Shown in pieces: positions 43,355-52,096 of a stretch of DNA of 64,000 nucleotides (its first letter is position 1; each line of letters opens with the position of its first letter). The stretch is from RI-43 sp033764725. GTDB taxonomy: Bacteria > Pseudomonadota > Alphaproteobacteria > Caulobacterales > Aquidulcibacteraceae. A program made the translations under genes and the position numbers. The stretch lies in assembly GCA_033764725.1 (NCBI GenBank), contig JANRIR010000084.1:62001-126000 (forward strand), given 5' to 3'. The notes under the pieces were generated by a model. The model had not been told where the DNA came from. It saw nothing but the letters and a program-made list of their open reading frames with translations, and searched no databases.

Positions 43355-43487
43355 CCATGTGCAGGACCGCTTGGCTCCGTGGCCGAGCGGCGCGATGGCG
43401 GAAGCGCCCGCTCGAGGCGCGCACGGCGGCGAAAACATTTCGCCTGCGGAATCCAAACGCGAATTTCCGCGAAGCACCTCAGTAACT

Positions 43488-43540
43488 TTAAGACTTTCTT
43501 CAGGCGGATGCGCCAAGGCTGAGTCGCAGTTAACTTTTCG
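43488..43540 (+). promoter_or_regulatory. ctrA promoter region with GANTC site and CtrA-like boxes
   Basis: TTAA-GACTTTC-TTCA (43488-43502) matches seven of eight positions of TTAA-N7-TTAA. A GAGTC site at 43521-43525 is a CcrM (GANTC) methylation target. Next to it GTTAAC (43529-43534) offers another CtrA half site 15 bases before the ATG. The Caulobacter ctrA P1 promoter likewise combines a GANTC site, used by GcrA, with CtrA feedback sites. A perfect inverted repeat GGCGAAA-ACA-TTTCGCC is further upstream at 43428-43444. Confidence 0.55.
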
Positions 43541-43548
43541 GGGGCGAG

Positions 43549-44244
43549 ATGCGCGTTCTGTTGATCGAGGATGATCCGGCGACCGCTCAGGGCATCGAGA
43601 TGCTCTTGAAGTCGGAAGGGCTCAACATCTACTCGACGGACCTTGGCGAGGAAGGCATCGACCTCGGCAAGCTCTATGATTACGACATCATTCTCCTCGA
43701 CCTCACGCTGCCCGACATGCACGGCCTCGACGTGCTGAAGCAGTTGCGCGTCGCGCGCATCAATACGCCGATTCTCATCCTGTCGGGCGAGCAGCACATC
43801 GAGACCAAGGTCAAGGGCCTCGGCGGCGGCGCCGACGATTACATGACCAAGCCCTTCAACAAGGACGAGCTGGTCGCGCGGATCAACGCCATCGTCCGCC
43901 GCTCGAAGGGCCACGCCCATTCCACGATCAAGACGGGCGACGTGATCGTCAATCTCGACGCAAAGACGGTCGAAGTGAACGGAAGCCGCGTGCATCTGAC
44001 CGGCAAGGAATATCAGATGCTCGAGCTGCTCAGCCTGCGCAAAGGCACCACGCTGACGAAGGAGATGTTCCTCAACCATCTCTATGGCGGCATGGACGAG
44101 CCGGAGCTGAAGATCATCGACGTGTTCATCTGCAAGCTGCGCAAGAAGCTCGCAGCCGCCACCGGCGGGGAACACTATATCGAAACCGTCTGGGGCCGCG
44201 GCTACGTGCTGCGCGACCCGCACGAGGCGAGCGTCGCGGCGTAA
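43549..44244 (+). CDS. ctrA: Cell-cycle response regulator CtrA
   Basis: A 231-residue OmpR-type response regulator, the master cell-cycle regulator of many alphaproteobacteria. The receiver has the acidic pair D8-D9, phosphoacceptor D51 (LLDLTLPD) and the Lys in TKPFNKDEL. The DNA-binding domain (about 125-225) is nearly the same as Caulobacter CtrA, with the highly conserved GKEYQMLELLSLRKGTTLTK and LYGGMDEPELKIIDVFICK. The C terminus ends in small residues (ASVAA), resembling the ClpXP-recognised hydrophobic tail (Ala-Ala) of Caulobacter CtrA. It should control flagellar, division and methyltransferase genes, including ccrM 6 kb downstream. Confidence 0.97.
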   Translation: MRVLLIEDDPATAQGIEMLLKSEGLNIYSTDLGEEGIDLGKLYDYDIILLDLTLPDMHGLDVLKQLRVARINTPILILSGEQHIETKVKGLGGGADDYMTKPFNKDELVARINAIVRRSKGHAHSTIKTGDVIVNLDAKTVEVNGSRVHLTGKEYQMLELLSLRKGTTLTKEMFLNHLYGGMDEPELKIIDVFICKLRKKLAAATGGEHYIETVWGRGYVLRDPHEASVAA

Positions 44245-44307
44245 CGCTGCACTCAGCGCCGTATGCGCCGGCGCGGCTGCCCAACATTGCTTCGCTATCG
44301 TCGCGAA

Positions 44308-44405
44308 GCCCCCTCACCCTGCCCTCTCCCCCTTCGCAGGGGGAGAGGGTTGTCCGCACTCCCTCTCCCTCCGCGAGGAGGGAGAGGGTTGGGGTGAGGG
44401 TGGGG
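44308..44405. repeat. GC-rich double-hairpin palindrome between ctrA and M23 gene
   Basis: Outer arms CCCCTCACCCTG and GGGTGAGGGTGGGG. Inner hairpins CCCTCTCCCCCTTCGCAGGG continuing to GGAGAGGG, and CCCTCTCCCTCCGCGAGGAG continuing to GGAGAGGG. Same overall plan as the other three elements but with a different sequence. It lies between convergent genes. Confidence 0.75.
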
Positions 44406-44442
44406 CGCAAACGGCGCAAAAGTACCGCTAAGCGCCGCGCGC

Positions 44443-45819
44443 CTACAAATCCCGCGCCGTGCCGCGCAGCGCGGCGGAATGGATCTGCCCCGCGCGCAGC
44501 GCCGCCTCTTCCTGCTCCCGCGCCTGACGCAGGCGATCAATGCGCTGGCGTTCGAGCTGAAACAGTTCAAGGTCGCGGCCGTTGAGGTTGCGGCCGGTGG
44601 GCACGCGCAGGCTCATCGGATTCATGGCGCGGCCGCGATGGATCACTTCATAGTGCAGATGCGGCCCGGTTGAGCGGCCGGTGGAGCCGACATAGCCGAT
44701 CACCTGCGCCTGGCGCACGCGCGCGCCCGCCCGCACGCCGCGCGGAATGCGCGACAGGTGCGCATAAGCAGTTTCGTAGCCGTCGGTGTGGCGCACGCGC
44801 ACATAATTGCCGTACGAGCCGAACCAGCCCGCGCGCACCACCGTGCCATCGCCGGCGGCCATCACCGGCGTCCCAGTGCGCGCGGCGAAATCTGTGCCCT
44901 GGTGCATGCGCGAGAAGCCGAGGATCGGGTGGCGGCGCATGCCGAAGCCGGACGACAGACGCGCCCCGTTGATCGGCGTCTTCATGAGAAACTTGCGCGC
45001 GCTCTTGCCGTCGCCGTCATACCAATCGGCGTTGCGGTCGCCCGGCGCCTGGAAGCGGTAGAAGGTGCGCGGGCCGCGCCGCGTCTCCAGCGACAGGAAC
45101 AAAAGATCGCCGGTGCGCACCGTGGCGCCGGCCTCGTCATAGAAGCGCTCGAACACGAGCTCGAACGCGTCGCCGGAGCGCACGTCGCGCTGGAAGTCGA
45201 CGTCATAAGCGAAGGCGTCGGCCAGCGCTTCGACTTCGCGGCTCGTCGCCCCAAGGCGCAGCGCGCTTTCATAGAGGCTCCCTTCCACGCGCGCAGCGAT
45301 GCGGGCGATCTCGAAGGTCAAAGGCATCAGCACTTCGCGCGCGGCGAAGGCGCCGTCGGCGCTGCGGCTGACGACCACGGTCGCGCCAGGCTCGGCGCGG
45401 AAGGCGACGCCGCACAGCCGCGCTTCGCCGTCTTCGCGGGTGAAGGACAGCTGGATTTCCTGGCCAGGCCGGATCATGCGCGGATCGAACACGCCGCTGA
45501 GCGAGCTCAGGGCGCGCTGGGCCTCGCCCGGGCTCGCGCCGGCGTTGGTGAGGATGCGCGCGAACGTCTCGCCGCGACGCACCGCCACCGCGCGCGCCTC
45601 GACCCCCTGATACACGGCCGTGAAGGCTTCATGCTGCACCCGCAGATCGATCGCTTCCTGGGCCGCGCGCTGACGTGCGAGGTCTTCCGCGGACGCGCCG
45701 CCGATCACGCCTTCCGTCCAGGCCCATCCCGCCCCGACCGCGAACGCGGCCGCCAGCGCGCCGCCGGCGACGAATCGCCAGAGCGCCTTGGTGGAGGGGG
45801 AGACGAAGTCGGTGATCAC
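44443..45819 (-). CDS. M23-family peptidoglycan endopeptidase, membrane-anchored
   Basis: A 458-residue protein with one N-terminal membrane helix (about 14-36) and a large periplasmic part. The central region (about 70-280) resembles the OapA/LysM-like domain of MepM-type proteins. The C-terminal LytM/M23 domain has the zinc motifs H-x3-D (MHQGTDFAA) and H-x-H (GPHLHYE), so it should be active and cut peptide cross-links in the cell wall. A 60-residue charged helical tail follows. It is convergent with ctrA and divergent from the YdbH-like gene. Confidence 0.92.
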   Translation of the reverse strand: MITDFVSPSTKALWRFVAGGALAAAFAVGAGWAWTEGVIGGASAEDLARQRAAQEAIDLRVQHEAFTAVYQGVEARAVAVRRGETFARILTNAGASPGEAQRALSSLSGVFDPRMIRPGQEIQLSFTREDGEARLCGVAFRAEPGATVVVSRSADGAFAAREVLMPLTFEIARIAARVEGSLYESALRLGATSREVEALADAFAYDVDFQRDVRSGDAFELVFERFYDEAGATVRTGDLLFLSLETRRGPRTFYRFQAPGDRNADWYDGDGKSARKFLMKTPINGARLSSGFGMRRHPILGFSRMHQGTDFAARTGTPVMAAGDGTVVRAGWFGSYGNYVRVRHTDGYETAYAHLSRIPRGVRAGARVRQAQVIGYVGSTGRSTGPHLHYEVIHRGRAMNPMSLRVPTGRNLNGRDLELFQLERQRIDRLRQAREQEEAALRAGQIHSAALRGTARDL

Positions 45820-45948
45820 GGTTCGTCGAAAGCCTTCCGTCCTGTCGTCCGGGGGGCCGGCTGGCCCATATCCGCCTGATTATCGCCCTTAAAACCATAA
45901 AAAGGTTATTGCGGTCCCATCGAGGCGCTGCGCTGCGCGCGCGAGTCG

Positions 45949-48900
45949 ATGGGCCGAAAGGCGTCAGAGCAAGCGCCGCGCCATGAGCCGTTAATGGTTG
46001 AGAAAGTGGTGGAAGCCCAGGCCGCGTCAAGTCCGCATCCGGCCGCGCGCGGCGCAGAGCCGGCGCCGGAGCGCCCGCGGCCGCGCGCGCCGGGGGCGGT
46101 CAAGGCGCTGATCGGCGCAGGAATCGCGCTGGCCGCGACTCTCGGCGCAGGCTGGCTGTTCCGCATGCCGCTGGCCGACGCGCTGATCCGCTGGCGCCTC
46201 GCCGCGATGGGCGTGGAGGCGGATTTCGACATTCTGGCCCTGGATTTCGCCGCCGCCGACGTCGCCCGCGTGCGCCTGGGCCCCGCCGGCGAGCCGGCCT
46301 TCACGGCGGATCGGATCGAGGCGCGGCTGGCCTGGTCCTGGCTTGCGCCGCAGCTGGACGCGGTGCGTCTGCGCCGTCCCGTCCTGCGCGCGCGCTGGAC
46401 GGAGACGGAGGGGTTCGCCATCCCCGGCCTCGTCCTGCCGCCGGCTGCGCCGGGTCCCCGCCCGACGCTGCCCGCGGCGGCGGTCACGATCGAGGACGGC
46501 GTCCTGATGCTGGACACGCCGTTCGGCGTGGCGCCCTGGAGCGTCTCGGCGCAGGGCCGGATTGGGGCGGATTTCACCGCCGAGGCGCGGCTCGGCGCGC
46601 TCGAAGCCGCCGAGGACGCAAGCGCGCTGGCCGCACTGCGCAATCCGACGGGCGCGATCCAGGCCCGCATCGGGCCTGAGGGTCTCGTCGCCGACATCCG
46701 GCTTCAGGCCGACGCCGCACGCTGGGCCGACTGGTCGGCCGCGGCGGCCCGCCTCGACGGACAGGTCCGCGCGCCGCGCGATCTCGCCCGGATCGCGGCT
46801 TCCGGCGCGCTCAGCGCGGGCGCGGTTGCGGCGCCGGGGCTGTCCGCCTCGGGCGTGCGGCTGTCGCTCTCGGGCGACGCCGACATGGGACCGATCGGCC
46901 TCAACCCCAGCGCGTGGCGGGCCCAGGCCGACGGCCGCTTCGCCGCGTTCGAGGCCGGCGATCTCAGCCTCAACCGCGGCGTGCTCACCGCCTCCGCCGA
47001 TGGCGCGGGGGACGCCGCCCAAGGCCGCGCCGATTTGCGGGCCGGCCAGTTCGCCTTCGGCGCCCTGCGCAGCGCCGACGCCCATGGCGCGATCGCGGTC
47101 GCAGCGCGCCTCGACGGGCGGCCGTCGGTCAACGTCAACGGCGTGGCGGATCTGCCTGCAGCGCGGCTGTCGCCGGACGGGCTGCGTTTCGCCGCCGACG
47201 CCTGGCCCGATCTTGGCGGCCTGCCGATCGCGCCGCTGATGGCGCGGGGCGAGGACGCGCTGGTGCAGGCGCTGTCGGATTTCGCGATGTCGGCCCCGTT
47301 CGCGCTGAGCCTGCGCGACGGCGTCGGCGTCTTGAGCCTCGAGCGGCCGATCAGCCTGATCGCGGCCTCCGGCGCGCGCATCGACGCATCGCCGCTGCGC
47401 AACGACGCCGCGATGTTCACCCTGCGCCTCGCCGACGGCGATCTCGACGCCGCCGCCGCCATAGCCGTGCGCGGCGGCGGCCTGCCCACCGCGCAGATCG
47501 CGCTCGAAGACATGGCCGGCGGGCGCGAGGCGCCGCTGGAGGCGTCCGGCGGCCTCACCATCGCCGATTGGCGCGACGGCGAGGCGCGTCTCAGCACCGA
47601 GGATCTCGACGTGTCCTACGCCGCGCGCGCGGGCGGCGGGGCGATCACGCTGCGCGGCGCAGCGACCATGAGCGGCCCCGCCGGCGGCGCCATCCTGCGC
47701 GACCTGACGGCGCCGCTCACCGTGCGCATCGATTGGGGCCCCGGCTTTCGCGTGGCGCCGCTCGACGGCGCCATCGCAGCGCAGGTGCGCGCGATCGAGG
47801 CGCCGGGCTTCATGTTCCAAAACGCGCGCTTGCGCATTGCGCCGGGCGCCGGCGGCGCGTTCGTCGCGGCCGATGCGCAAGGCACCATGAGCGGCGGCTT
47901 CATGGTCGATCGCCTCGCGCTCGAGGGCCGCGCGGCGGGCGCGGAAGCGAGCCCGGCGCGTTTCACCGCCGCACGCATCGCCGGCCGCTTCGGCGGCGAC
48001 GCCGCCGCCATGCGGCTTGATCTTGACGTGGCGGCCCCCGCGCTGGCGGTGACGATGGCGCCGGATCGCATTCTGCGCTTCGACGCAGCGCACGTGACCG
48101 CGACCAATTTCATCGAGAATGGAACCTGGCGGCTCGCAGGCCGCCTCGAAGGCGGCGCGCTCGTCGATCCCGCGACGCCGGCGACGGCGTCCCACATCGC
48201 GCTCGATTTCGAGGCCGCGCCCGACGGCGATGCGGCGATCATTCGTTTCGCCAATGGCGAAACCATCATCACCGCCGCGAAACCGACCGATCCCAATCTG
48301 CGCCCGCTGTTCAATCCGCTTCTGCTGCGCGAAGGCGCAGGAGAGGTGCGCGACGGCGTGGTGACGGCGACCGGCGCGCTCGCCGCGCTGGATTTGCGGC
48401 GTCAGCCCGACGCCGACGGCGACGGCGCCGTCACGCCGGTCGAGATGGCCGCCGCGCGCGACGCCGCCAAGCCGCTCGGCGCCGTGGATGCGCGCCATGT
48501 TCTGCAAAGCGGCGACGGCGAGGCGCATGTGCGCGTGCGCGACCTCGCCTTCAACGCCGCGCTGCAGCCGTATGAAATCTCCGAGCTGGCGCGCGGCCTG
48601 ATCGAAAACGTGCGCGGCGCCATCGACGCCGACATCGACGCGGCCTGGGGGCCGAGCGCGTTTGGCGCCACCGGGCGCCTGGCGATCCGCGACACGTCGC
48701 TGTCGACCAAGACCATCCCGATCATCGAAGGCGTCGACGGCGAGATCGCCTTCGACGATCTGGCGCTGCTGACGACGCCGCCGGGCCAGACGCTGGCGGT
48801 ATCGCGCCTCAATCCAGGCGTCGCGGTGGGGCGCGGCGCGGTGACGTTTCAATTGCTGCCGCAAGGCCGCATCGCGCTGGAAGGCGCGCGCTTCGCCTTC

Positions 48901-49518
48901 GCCGGCGGCGAATTGTCGGCGCGCCCGGCCGAGATCACGATCGGCGCGGAAGAGACGCGCTTCATCCTCACGCTGGCGCAGGTCGATGTCGCGACGTTGT
49001 TGGCGGAATTGAACACGCCCGATCTGCGCGCAACGGGCACGGTGGAGGGCACGTTTCCGCTGCTGCTCACCCCGCGCTCGGCGATCATCGAGAACGGCGA
49101 GTTGCGCACCGTCGGCGGCGGCGACATCTCCTATGTCGGGACCGCCGGCGACGGCATGACGGGCCCGGCGGCGCTGGCCTTCGAGGCGTTGCGTGCGTTC
49201 CAGTATGACGACCTGTCGCTGACGCTGAACGGCGATCTTTCCGGCGACGTGATCACCGCGATCAATTTCCATGGCCGCAACGCCGCCGCCGCCGATCTCG
49301 GCGCCGTGGCTGCCGGACCCGCCGGGCTGCAATTGACGGCGCGCGGCATCCCGTTCGCCTTCAATGTGCGCGTCTCCGCGCCGTTCCAGCGGCTGGCCGA
49401 CGCGGCCGCCTCGATCACCGACGTGACCTCCACCGTCAGCCAGGCGATCGAACAGGAACGCGCCCGCGTCGAAGACGGCGCCGCCCCGCCCCCCTCCGCC
49501 CCAACCCCGCCGGAATGA
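45949..49518 (+). CDS. ydbH: YdbH-like AsmA-family envelope protein
   Basis: A very large protein (1189 residues; ATG 45994 is an alternative start) with an N-terminal cytoplasmic Pro/Ala-rich stretch, one membrane helix at about 52-72 and a long periplasmic beta-rich region. The C-terminal third, with DLRATGTVEGTFPLLL and IENGELRTVGGGDISY, matches the YdbH family (AsmA-like bridge proteins that move phospholipids between the two membranes in E. coli together with TamB and YhdP). ynbE and ydbL homologues follow directly, as in E. coli, which strongly supports the call. Ala/Gly/Asp-rich composition is normal for such proteins in high-GC genomes. Confidence 0.9.
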   Translation: MGRKASEQAPRHEPLMVEKVVEAQAASSPHPAARGAEPAPERPRPRAPGAVKALIGAGIALAATLGAGWLFRMPLADALIRWRLAAMGVEADFDILALDFAAADVARVRLGPAGEPAFTADRIEARLAWSWLAPQLDAVRLRRPVLRARWTETEGFAIPGLVLPPAAPGPRPTLPAAAVTIEDGVLMLDTPFGVAPWSVSAQGRIGADFTAEARLGALEAAEDASALAALRNPTGAIQARIGPEGLVADIRLQADAARWADWSAAAARLDGQVRAPRDLARIAASGALSAGAVAAPGLSASGVRLSLSGDADMGPIGLNPSAWRAQADGRFAAFEAGDLSLNRGVLTASADGAGDAAQGRADLRAGQFAFGALRSADAHGAIAVAARLDGRPSVNVNGVADLPAARLSPDGLRFAADAWPDLGGLPIAPLMARGEDALVQALSDFAMSAPFALSLRDGVGVLSLERPISLIAASGARIDASPLRNDAAMFTLRLADGDLDAAAAIAVRGGGLPTAQIALEDMAGGREAPLEASGGLTIADWRDGEARLSTEDLDVSYAARAGGGAITLRGAATMSGPAGGAILRDLTAPLTVRIDWGPGFRVAPLDGAIAAQVRAIEAPGFMFQNARLRIAPGAGGAFVAADAQGTMSGGFMVDRLALEGRAAGAEASPARFTAARIAGRFGGDAAAMRLDLDVAAPALAVTMAPDRILRFDAAHVTATNFIENGTWRLAGRLEGGALVDPATPATASHIALDFEAAPDGDAAIIRFANGETIITAAKPTDPNLRPLFNPLLLREGAGEVRDGVVTATGALAALDLRRQPDADGDGAVTPVEMAAARDAAKPLGAVDARHVLQSGDGEAHVRVRDLAFNAALQPYEISELARGLIENVRGAIDADIDAAWGPSAFGATGRLAIRDTSLSTKTIPIIEGVDGEIAFDDLALLTTPPGQTLAVSRLNPGVAVGRGAVTFQLLPQGRIALEGARFAFAGGELSARPAEITIGAEETRFILTLAQVDVATLLAELNTPDLRATGTVEGTFPLLLTPRSAIIENGELRTVGGGDISYVGTAGDGMTGPAALAFEALRAFQYDDLSLTLNGDLSGDVITAINFHGRNAAAADLGAVAAGPAGLQLTARGIPFAFNVRVSAPFQRLADAAASITDVTSTVSQAIEQERARVEDGAAPPPSAPTPPE

Positions 49519-49580
49519 TGCGCTCAGCGTGCGTTCAGCCCGAATTGGGCTATATCGGCTGCAAGATCAGGAGAATGCGG

Positions 49581-49787
49581 ATGCAGGCTTTGAGCAGGAC
49601 GGCGCAGGCGCGGATCGCGGCCGCGGGGCTCGCGGCGGCCGCCGCGGCCGGCTGCATCCCCGTTCAGGTGCAGGCGCCCGACAAGCCGATCGAGATCAAT
49701 CTCAACGTCAATATCCGGCAGGAAGTGGTCGTACGCCTGGAAGGCGCCGCGCGCGACCTCCTGGAAAGCAACCCCGACATCTTCTGA
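49581..49787 (+). CDS. ynbE: YnbE-like lipoprotein
   Basis: A 68-residue outer-membrane lipoprotein. AGGAG precedes the ATG at 49581 by seven bases. A signal peptide ends in AAAGC, followed by a short mature part with PIEINLNVNIRQEVVVRLE, the conserved YnbE beta-strand. In E. coli YnbE is the outer-membrane partner that stacks with the end of YdbH to complete the lipid bridge. It lies 62 bases after ydbH and before ydbL. Confidence 0.88.
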   Translation: MQALSRTAQARIAAAGLAAAAAAGCIPVQVQAPDKPIEINLNVNIRQEVVVRLEGAARDLLESNPDIF

Positions 49788-49822
49788 CGCCCGCCCATGC
49801 CGGGCCCAACCAAGGACGCGCC

Positions 49823-50233
49823 ATGACGCACCTTTCCCCCCTCCCGCTCCGCAAGGCGCTCGCCGGCCTCGCCATCGCCGCCGCGCTGATCGGCGCGCCG
49901 GCCGCCGCGATCGCCGACGACGTCGTCGACGCTGCGCGCGCCGGCGGCGTGATCGGCGAACAGGCCGACGGCTATCTCGGCGTGGCGGCCGGCCAGACCG
50001 CCAGCGCCGATCTCCGCGCCCGGGTCGACCAGATCAATATCCGCCGCCGCGCCGCCTACACCGAACGCGCCGCCGCGACCGGCGTATCGGTCAATGAAAT
50101 GGCCGCCGCCGTGGCGTGCCAGCTTCTGGCGACGCGCGTGCAGGTGGGCGAGCGCTACCGCGACGAAGCTGGAACCTGGCGCCAGCGCACCGCCAGCGCG
50201 CCGGTGGCCGTGCCGTCATTCTGCGGGCAATAG
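49823..50233 (+). CDS. ydbL: YdbL-like periplasmic protein (DUF1318)
   Basis: A 136-residue exported protein with a signal peptide ending AAIADD. The mature part holds the DUF1318 landmarks ARAGGVIGEQADGYLGV and RVDQINIRRRAAYTERAAATGVS. In E. coli YdbL is proposed to modulate the YdbH-YnbE complex, helping to prevent wrong YnbE multimers. It is third in the ydbH-ynbE-ydbL operon. The C-terminal about 40 residues are an extension not typical of the E. coli protein. Confidence 0.9.
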   Translation: MTHLSPLPLRKALAGLAIAAALIGAPAAAIADDVVDAARAGGVIGEQADGYLGVAAGQTASADLRARVDQINIRRRAAYTERAAATGVSVNEMAAAVACQLLATRVQVGERYRDEAGTWRQRTASAPVAVPSFCGQ

Positions 50234-50307
50234 CGCGCAATCCAGCGGAGCGTCGTCGCACCCCCTCCAAGATGGTCCGACCGCTGCGGGAAAAACATTT
50301 AGTTGCG

Positions 50308-50406
50308 CCATCGCCCCGGACAGGCGGAGCCTGATCCGGGGCCCATGTTCAAAACCCTTGAAAACATGGGCCCCGGTTCTCGCTTCCAGCGAGACCGGGG
50401 CGATGG
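50308..50406. repeat. Dispersed palindromic repeat, family A, copy 2 (inverted)
   Basis: The same three-hairpin element as 9503-9600 but in opposite orientation: GCGGAGCCTGATCCGGGGCCCATG comes first and CGAGACCGGGGCGATGG last. It lies in the 300-base gap between ydbL and ccrM; the rest of the gap holds the ccrM promoter region. Confidence 0.85.
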
Positions 50407-50481
50407 AGCAGCGGGGGGCGCGCGTTCCGCAAAGGTCCCATCGAGGGGGAGCGGCCTTCCGTCAGCGCCGCTCGGCCGATT

Positions 50482-50496
50482 GATTCTCTCTTAACC
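50482..50496 (+). promoter_or_regulatory. ccrM promoter: GANTC site and CtrA half box
   Basis: GATTC (50482-50486) is a site for the methyltransferase itself, and TTAACC (50491-50496) is a CtrA half site (consensus TTAACCAT). Both lie 40-54 bases before the ccrM ATG. In Caulobacter ccrM is switched on by CtrA and its leader carries GANTC sites. Confidence 0.5.
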
Positions 50497-50535
50497 GTCA
50501 AGCTTGAATGTGCGTCCCTTCCGGAGCGGGGCGAG

Positions 50536-51618
50536 ATGGCGGGCGTGAAGCGGGATCAGATCATCGCGGGCGATTGCGTGGCGGGCCTCAAGGCGTTGCC
50601 GGACGCGTGCGTCGACCTCGTGTTCGCCGATCCGCCGTACAATCTGCAGCTCGGCGGCGGCCTGACGCGGCCCGACCAATCCGTGGTCGACGGCGTCGAC
50701 GACGCCTGGGACAAGTTCGAGGATTTCGCGGCCTATGACCGCTTCACCCGCGCGTGGCTGACGCAATGCCGGCGCGTGCTGAAGGATGACGGCGCGATCT
50801 GGGTGATCGGCTCGTATCACAACGTGTTCCGGCTCGGCGCGGCGCTGCAGGATTTGGATTTTTGGATCCTCAACGACATCGTCTGGCGGAAGACCAATCC
50901 GATGCCGAACTTCAAAGGCACGCGCTTCACCAACGCCCACGAAACGCTGATCTGGGCGGCCAAAAGCAAAACCTCGCGCTACACCTTCAATTACGCCGCG
51001 CTGAAAATGCTCAACGACGATCTGCAGATGCGCTCGGACTGGACGATCCCTTTGTGCACCGGCGCGGAGCGCCTGAAGGGCGAGGACGGCCGCAAGGCGC
51101 ATCCGACGCAAAAGCCCGAAGCGCTGCTGCATCGTGTGATCCTGGCCACCACGAAACCCGGCGATCTGGTGCTCGACCCGTTCTTTGGAACGGGCACGAC
51201 CGGCGCCGTCGCCAAGCGCCTGGGCCGGCACTATCTCGGCATCGAGCGCGACGAGGCTTACATCAAGGCCGCGCGCCAGCGCCTGAAAGACATCGGCGCG
51301 CCAAGCGCGGCCGATCTCATGGTCACGCGCTCGAAGAAGGACGAGCCGCGCGTGCCGTTCGGCCAGGTGATCGAGCACGGCTTCCTCAATCCCGGCGACG
51401 AGCTCTATTCGCCCGACATGCGCCACAAGGCCCGCGTGCGCGCCGACGGCTCCCTGGCGATCGGCGACATGACCGGCTCGATCCACCGCATCGGCGCCTA
51501 TGTCACAGGCGCGCCGGCCTGCAACGGCTGGACCTTCTGGCACAAATATTCCGACGCCGGCCTCGAGAGCATCGACCTCTATCGCCGCGAACTGCGCCGC
51601 ATGATGGCGGTGGGCTGA
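50536..51618 (+). CDS. ccrM: Cell-cycle DNA adenine methyltransferase CcrM (GANTC)
   Basis: A 360-residue beta-class N6-adenine methyltransferase. The catalytic DPPY is at 32-35 in the N-terminal half and the SAM-binding FFGTGTTG near residue 215, the order expected for the beta class. The last about 80 residues, with ELYSPDMRHKARVRADGSL and GWTFWHKYSDAG, form the extra C-terminal domain that marks CcrM rather than ordinary HinfI-type enzymes and is needed for DNA recognition. No restriction gene is adjacent, so it is an orphan, regulatory enzyme. It should methylate GANTC sites such as those before ctrA and its own gene. Confidence 0.96.
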   Translation: MAGVKRDQIIAGDCVAGLKALPDACVDLVFADPPYNLQLGGGLTRPDQSVVDGVDDAWDKFEDFAAYDRFTRAWLTQCRRVLKDDGAIWVIGSYHNVFRLGAALQDLDFWILNDIVWRKTNPMPNFKGTRFTNAHETLIWAAKSKTSRYTFNYAALKMLNDDLQMRSDWTIPLCTGAERLKGEDGRKAHPTQKPEALLHRVILATTKPGDLVLDPFFGTGTTGAVAKRLGRHYLGIERDEAYIKAARQRLKDIGAPSAADLMVTRSKKDEPRVPFGQVIEHGFLNPGDELYSPDMRHKARVRADGSLAIGDMTGSIHRIGAYVTGAPACNGWTFWHKYSDAGLESIDLYRRELRRMMAVG

Positions 51619-51651
51619 CCGCGCGGGGCGCGATCAGCCCGACCCTCCCGC

Positions 51652-51987
51652 CTAACGCTCCAAGCGCGCGCTGAGCTGGCCGCCCTGCTCGCGCCGCGCC
51701 TGGGCGATGGCGGCGCGCGCAAAGGACGGGGCCGCCGCGACCGCCGCGGCGCGGGCCTCGTCGACGCAGGCGACGCGCGCGCGGCGCGGGCTCACGCTTC
51801 GGCACAGGCGCTGGGCGGCGCGGTCGATATCGGCGCTGAGCGCCGCGCGGCCTTCGGGGTGCGCAAGATCCGCCGCAGCGCTGCGAACCACATACGCGTC
51901 GCCGACGCGCCAGGCCTCCGCAGAGGCGCCGGCAGGCGCCAGAACCAGCGTCACAGCAGCGAGGGCGCTCATCAGGACAATTCGCAT
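51652..51987 (-). CDS. UrcA-family exported protein
   Basis: A 111-residue small secreted protein with a signal peptide ending AGASAE. The family landmark, two Cys residues about 12 apart with an Arg-rich stretch between them (RLCRSVSPRRARVACVDEAR), is present. UrcA proteins are common in caulobacters and sphingomonads and have no defined function. GGAG lies nine bases before ATG 51987; ATG 51996 is possible. Divergent from the winged-helix/TPR gene. Confidence 0.8.
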   Translation of the reverse strand: MRIVLMSALAAVTLVLAPAGASAEAWRVGDAYVVRSAAADLAHPEGRAALSADIDRAAQRLCRSVSPRRARVACVDEARAAAVAAAPSFARAAIAQARREQGGQLSARLER

Positions 51988-52096
51988 CGTCGTCATCTCC
52001 ATGCCGCGTGCGACCTGTCCGCAGCGGCGCTCAAGGTGTTGACGGCGCTTGAGCCTGACCGACAGGATGGCGCGCTGATGAAATGCTGATCTTTCG

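Noticed and set aside
43361..43427. tRNA-like stretch (GGCTCCGTGGCCGAGCGG) upstream of ctrA
   Set aside because: There is no matching acceptor stem, anticodon arm or TTCGA loop, so it is not a tRNA gene.
46027..49332. An open frame of 1101 codons on the minus strand opposite ydbH
   Set aside because: It has no recognisable domain, extreme Arg/His/Gly content typical of antisense frames in GC-rich DNA, and fully overlaps a gene with clear homology and operon context.
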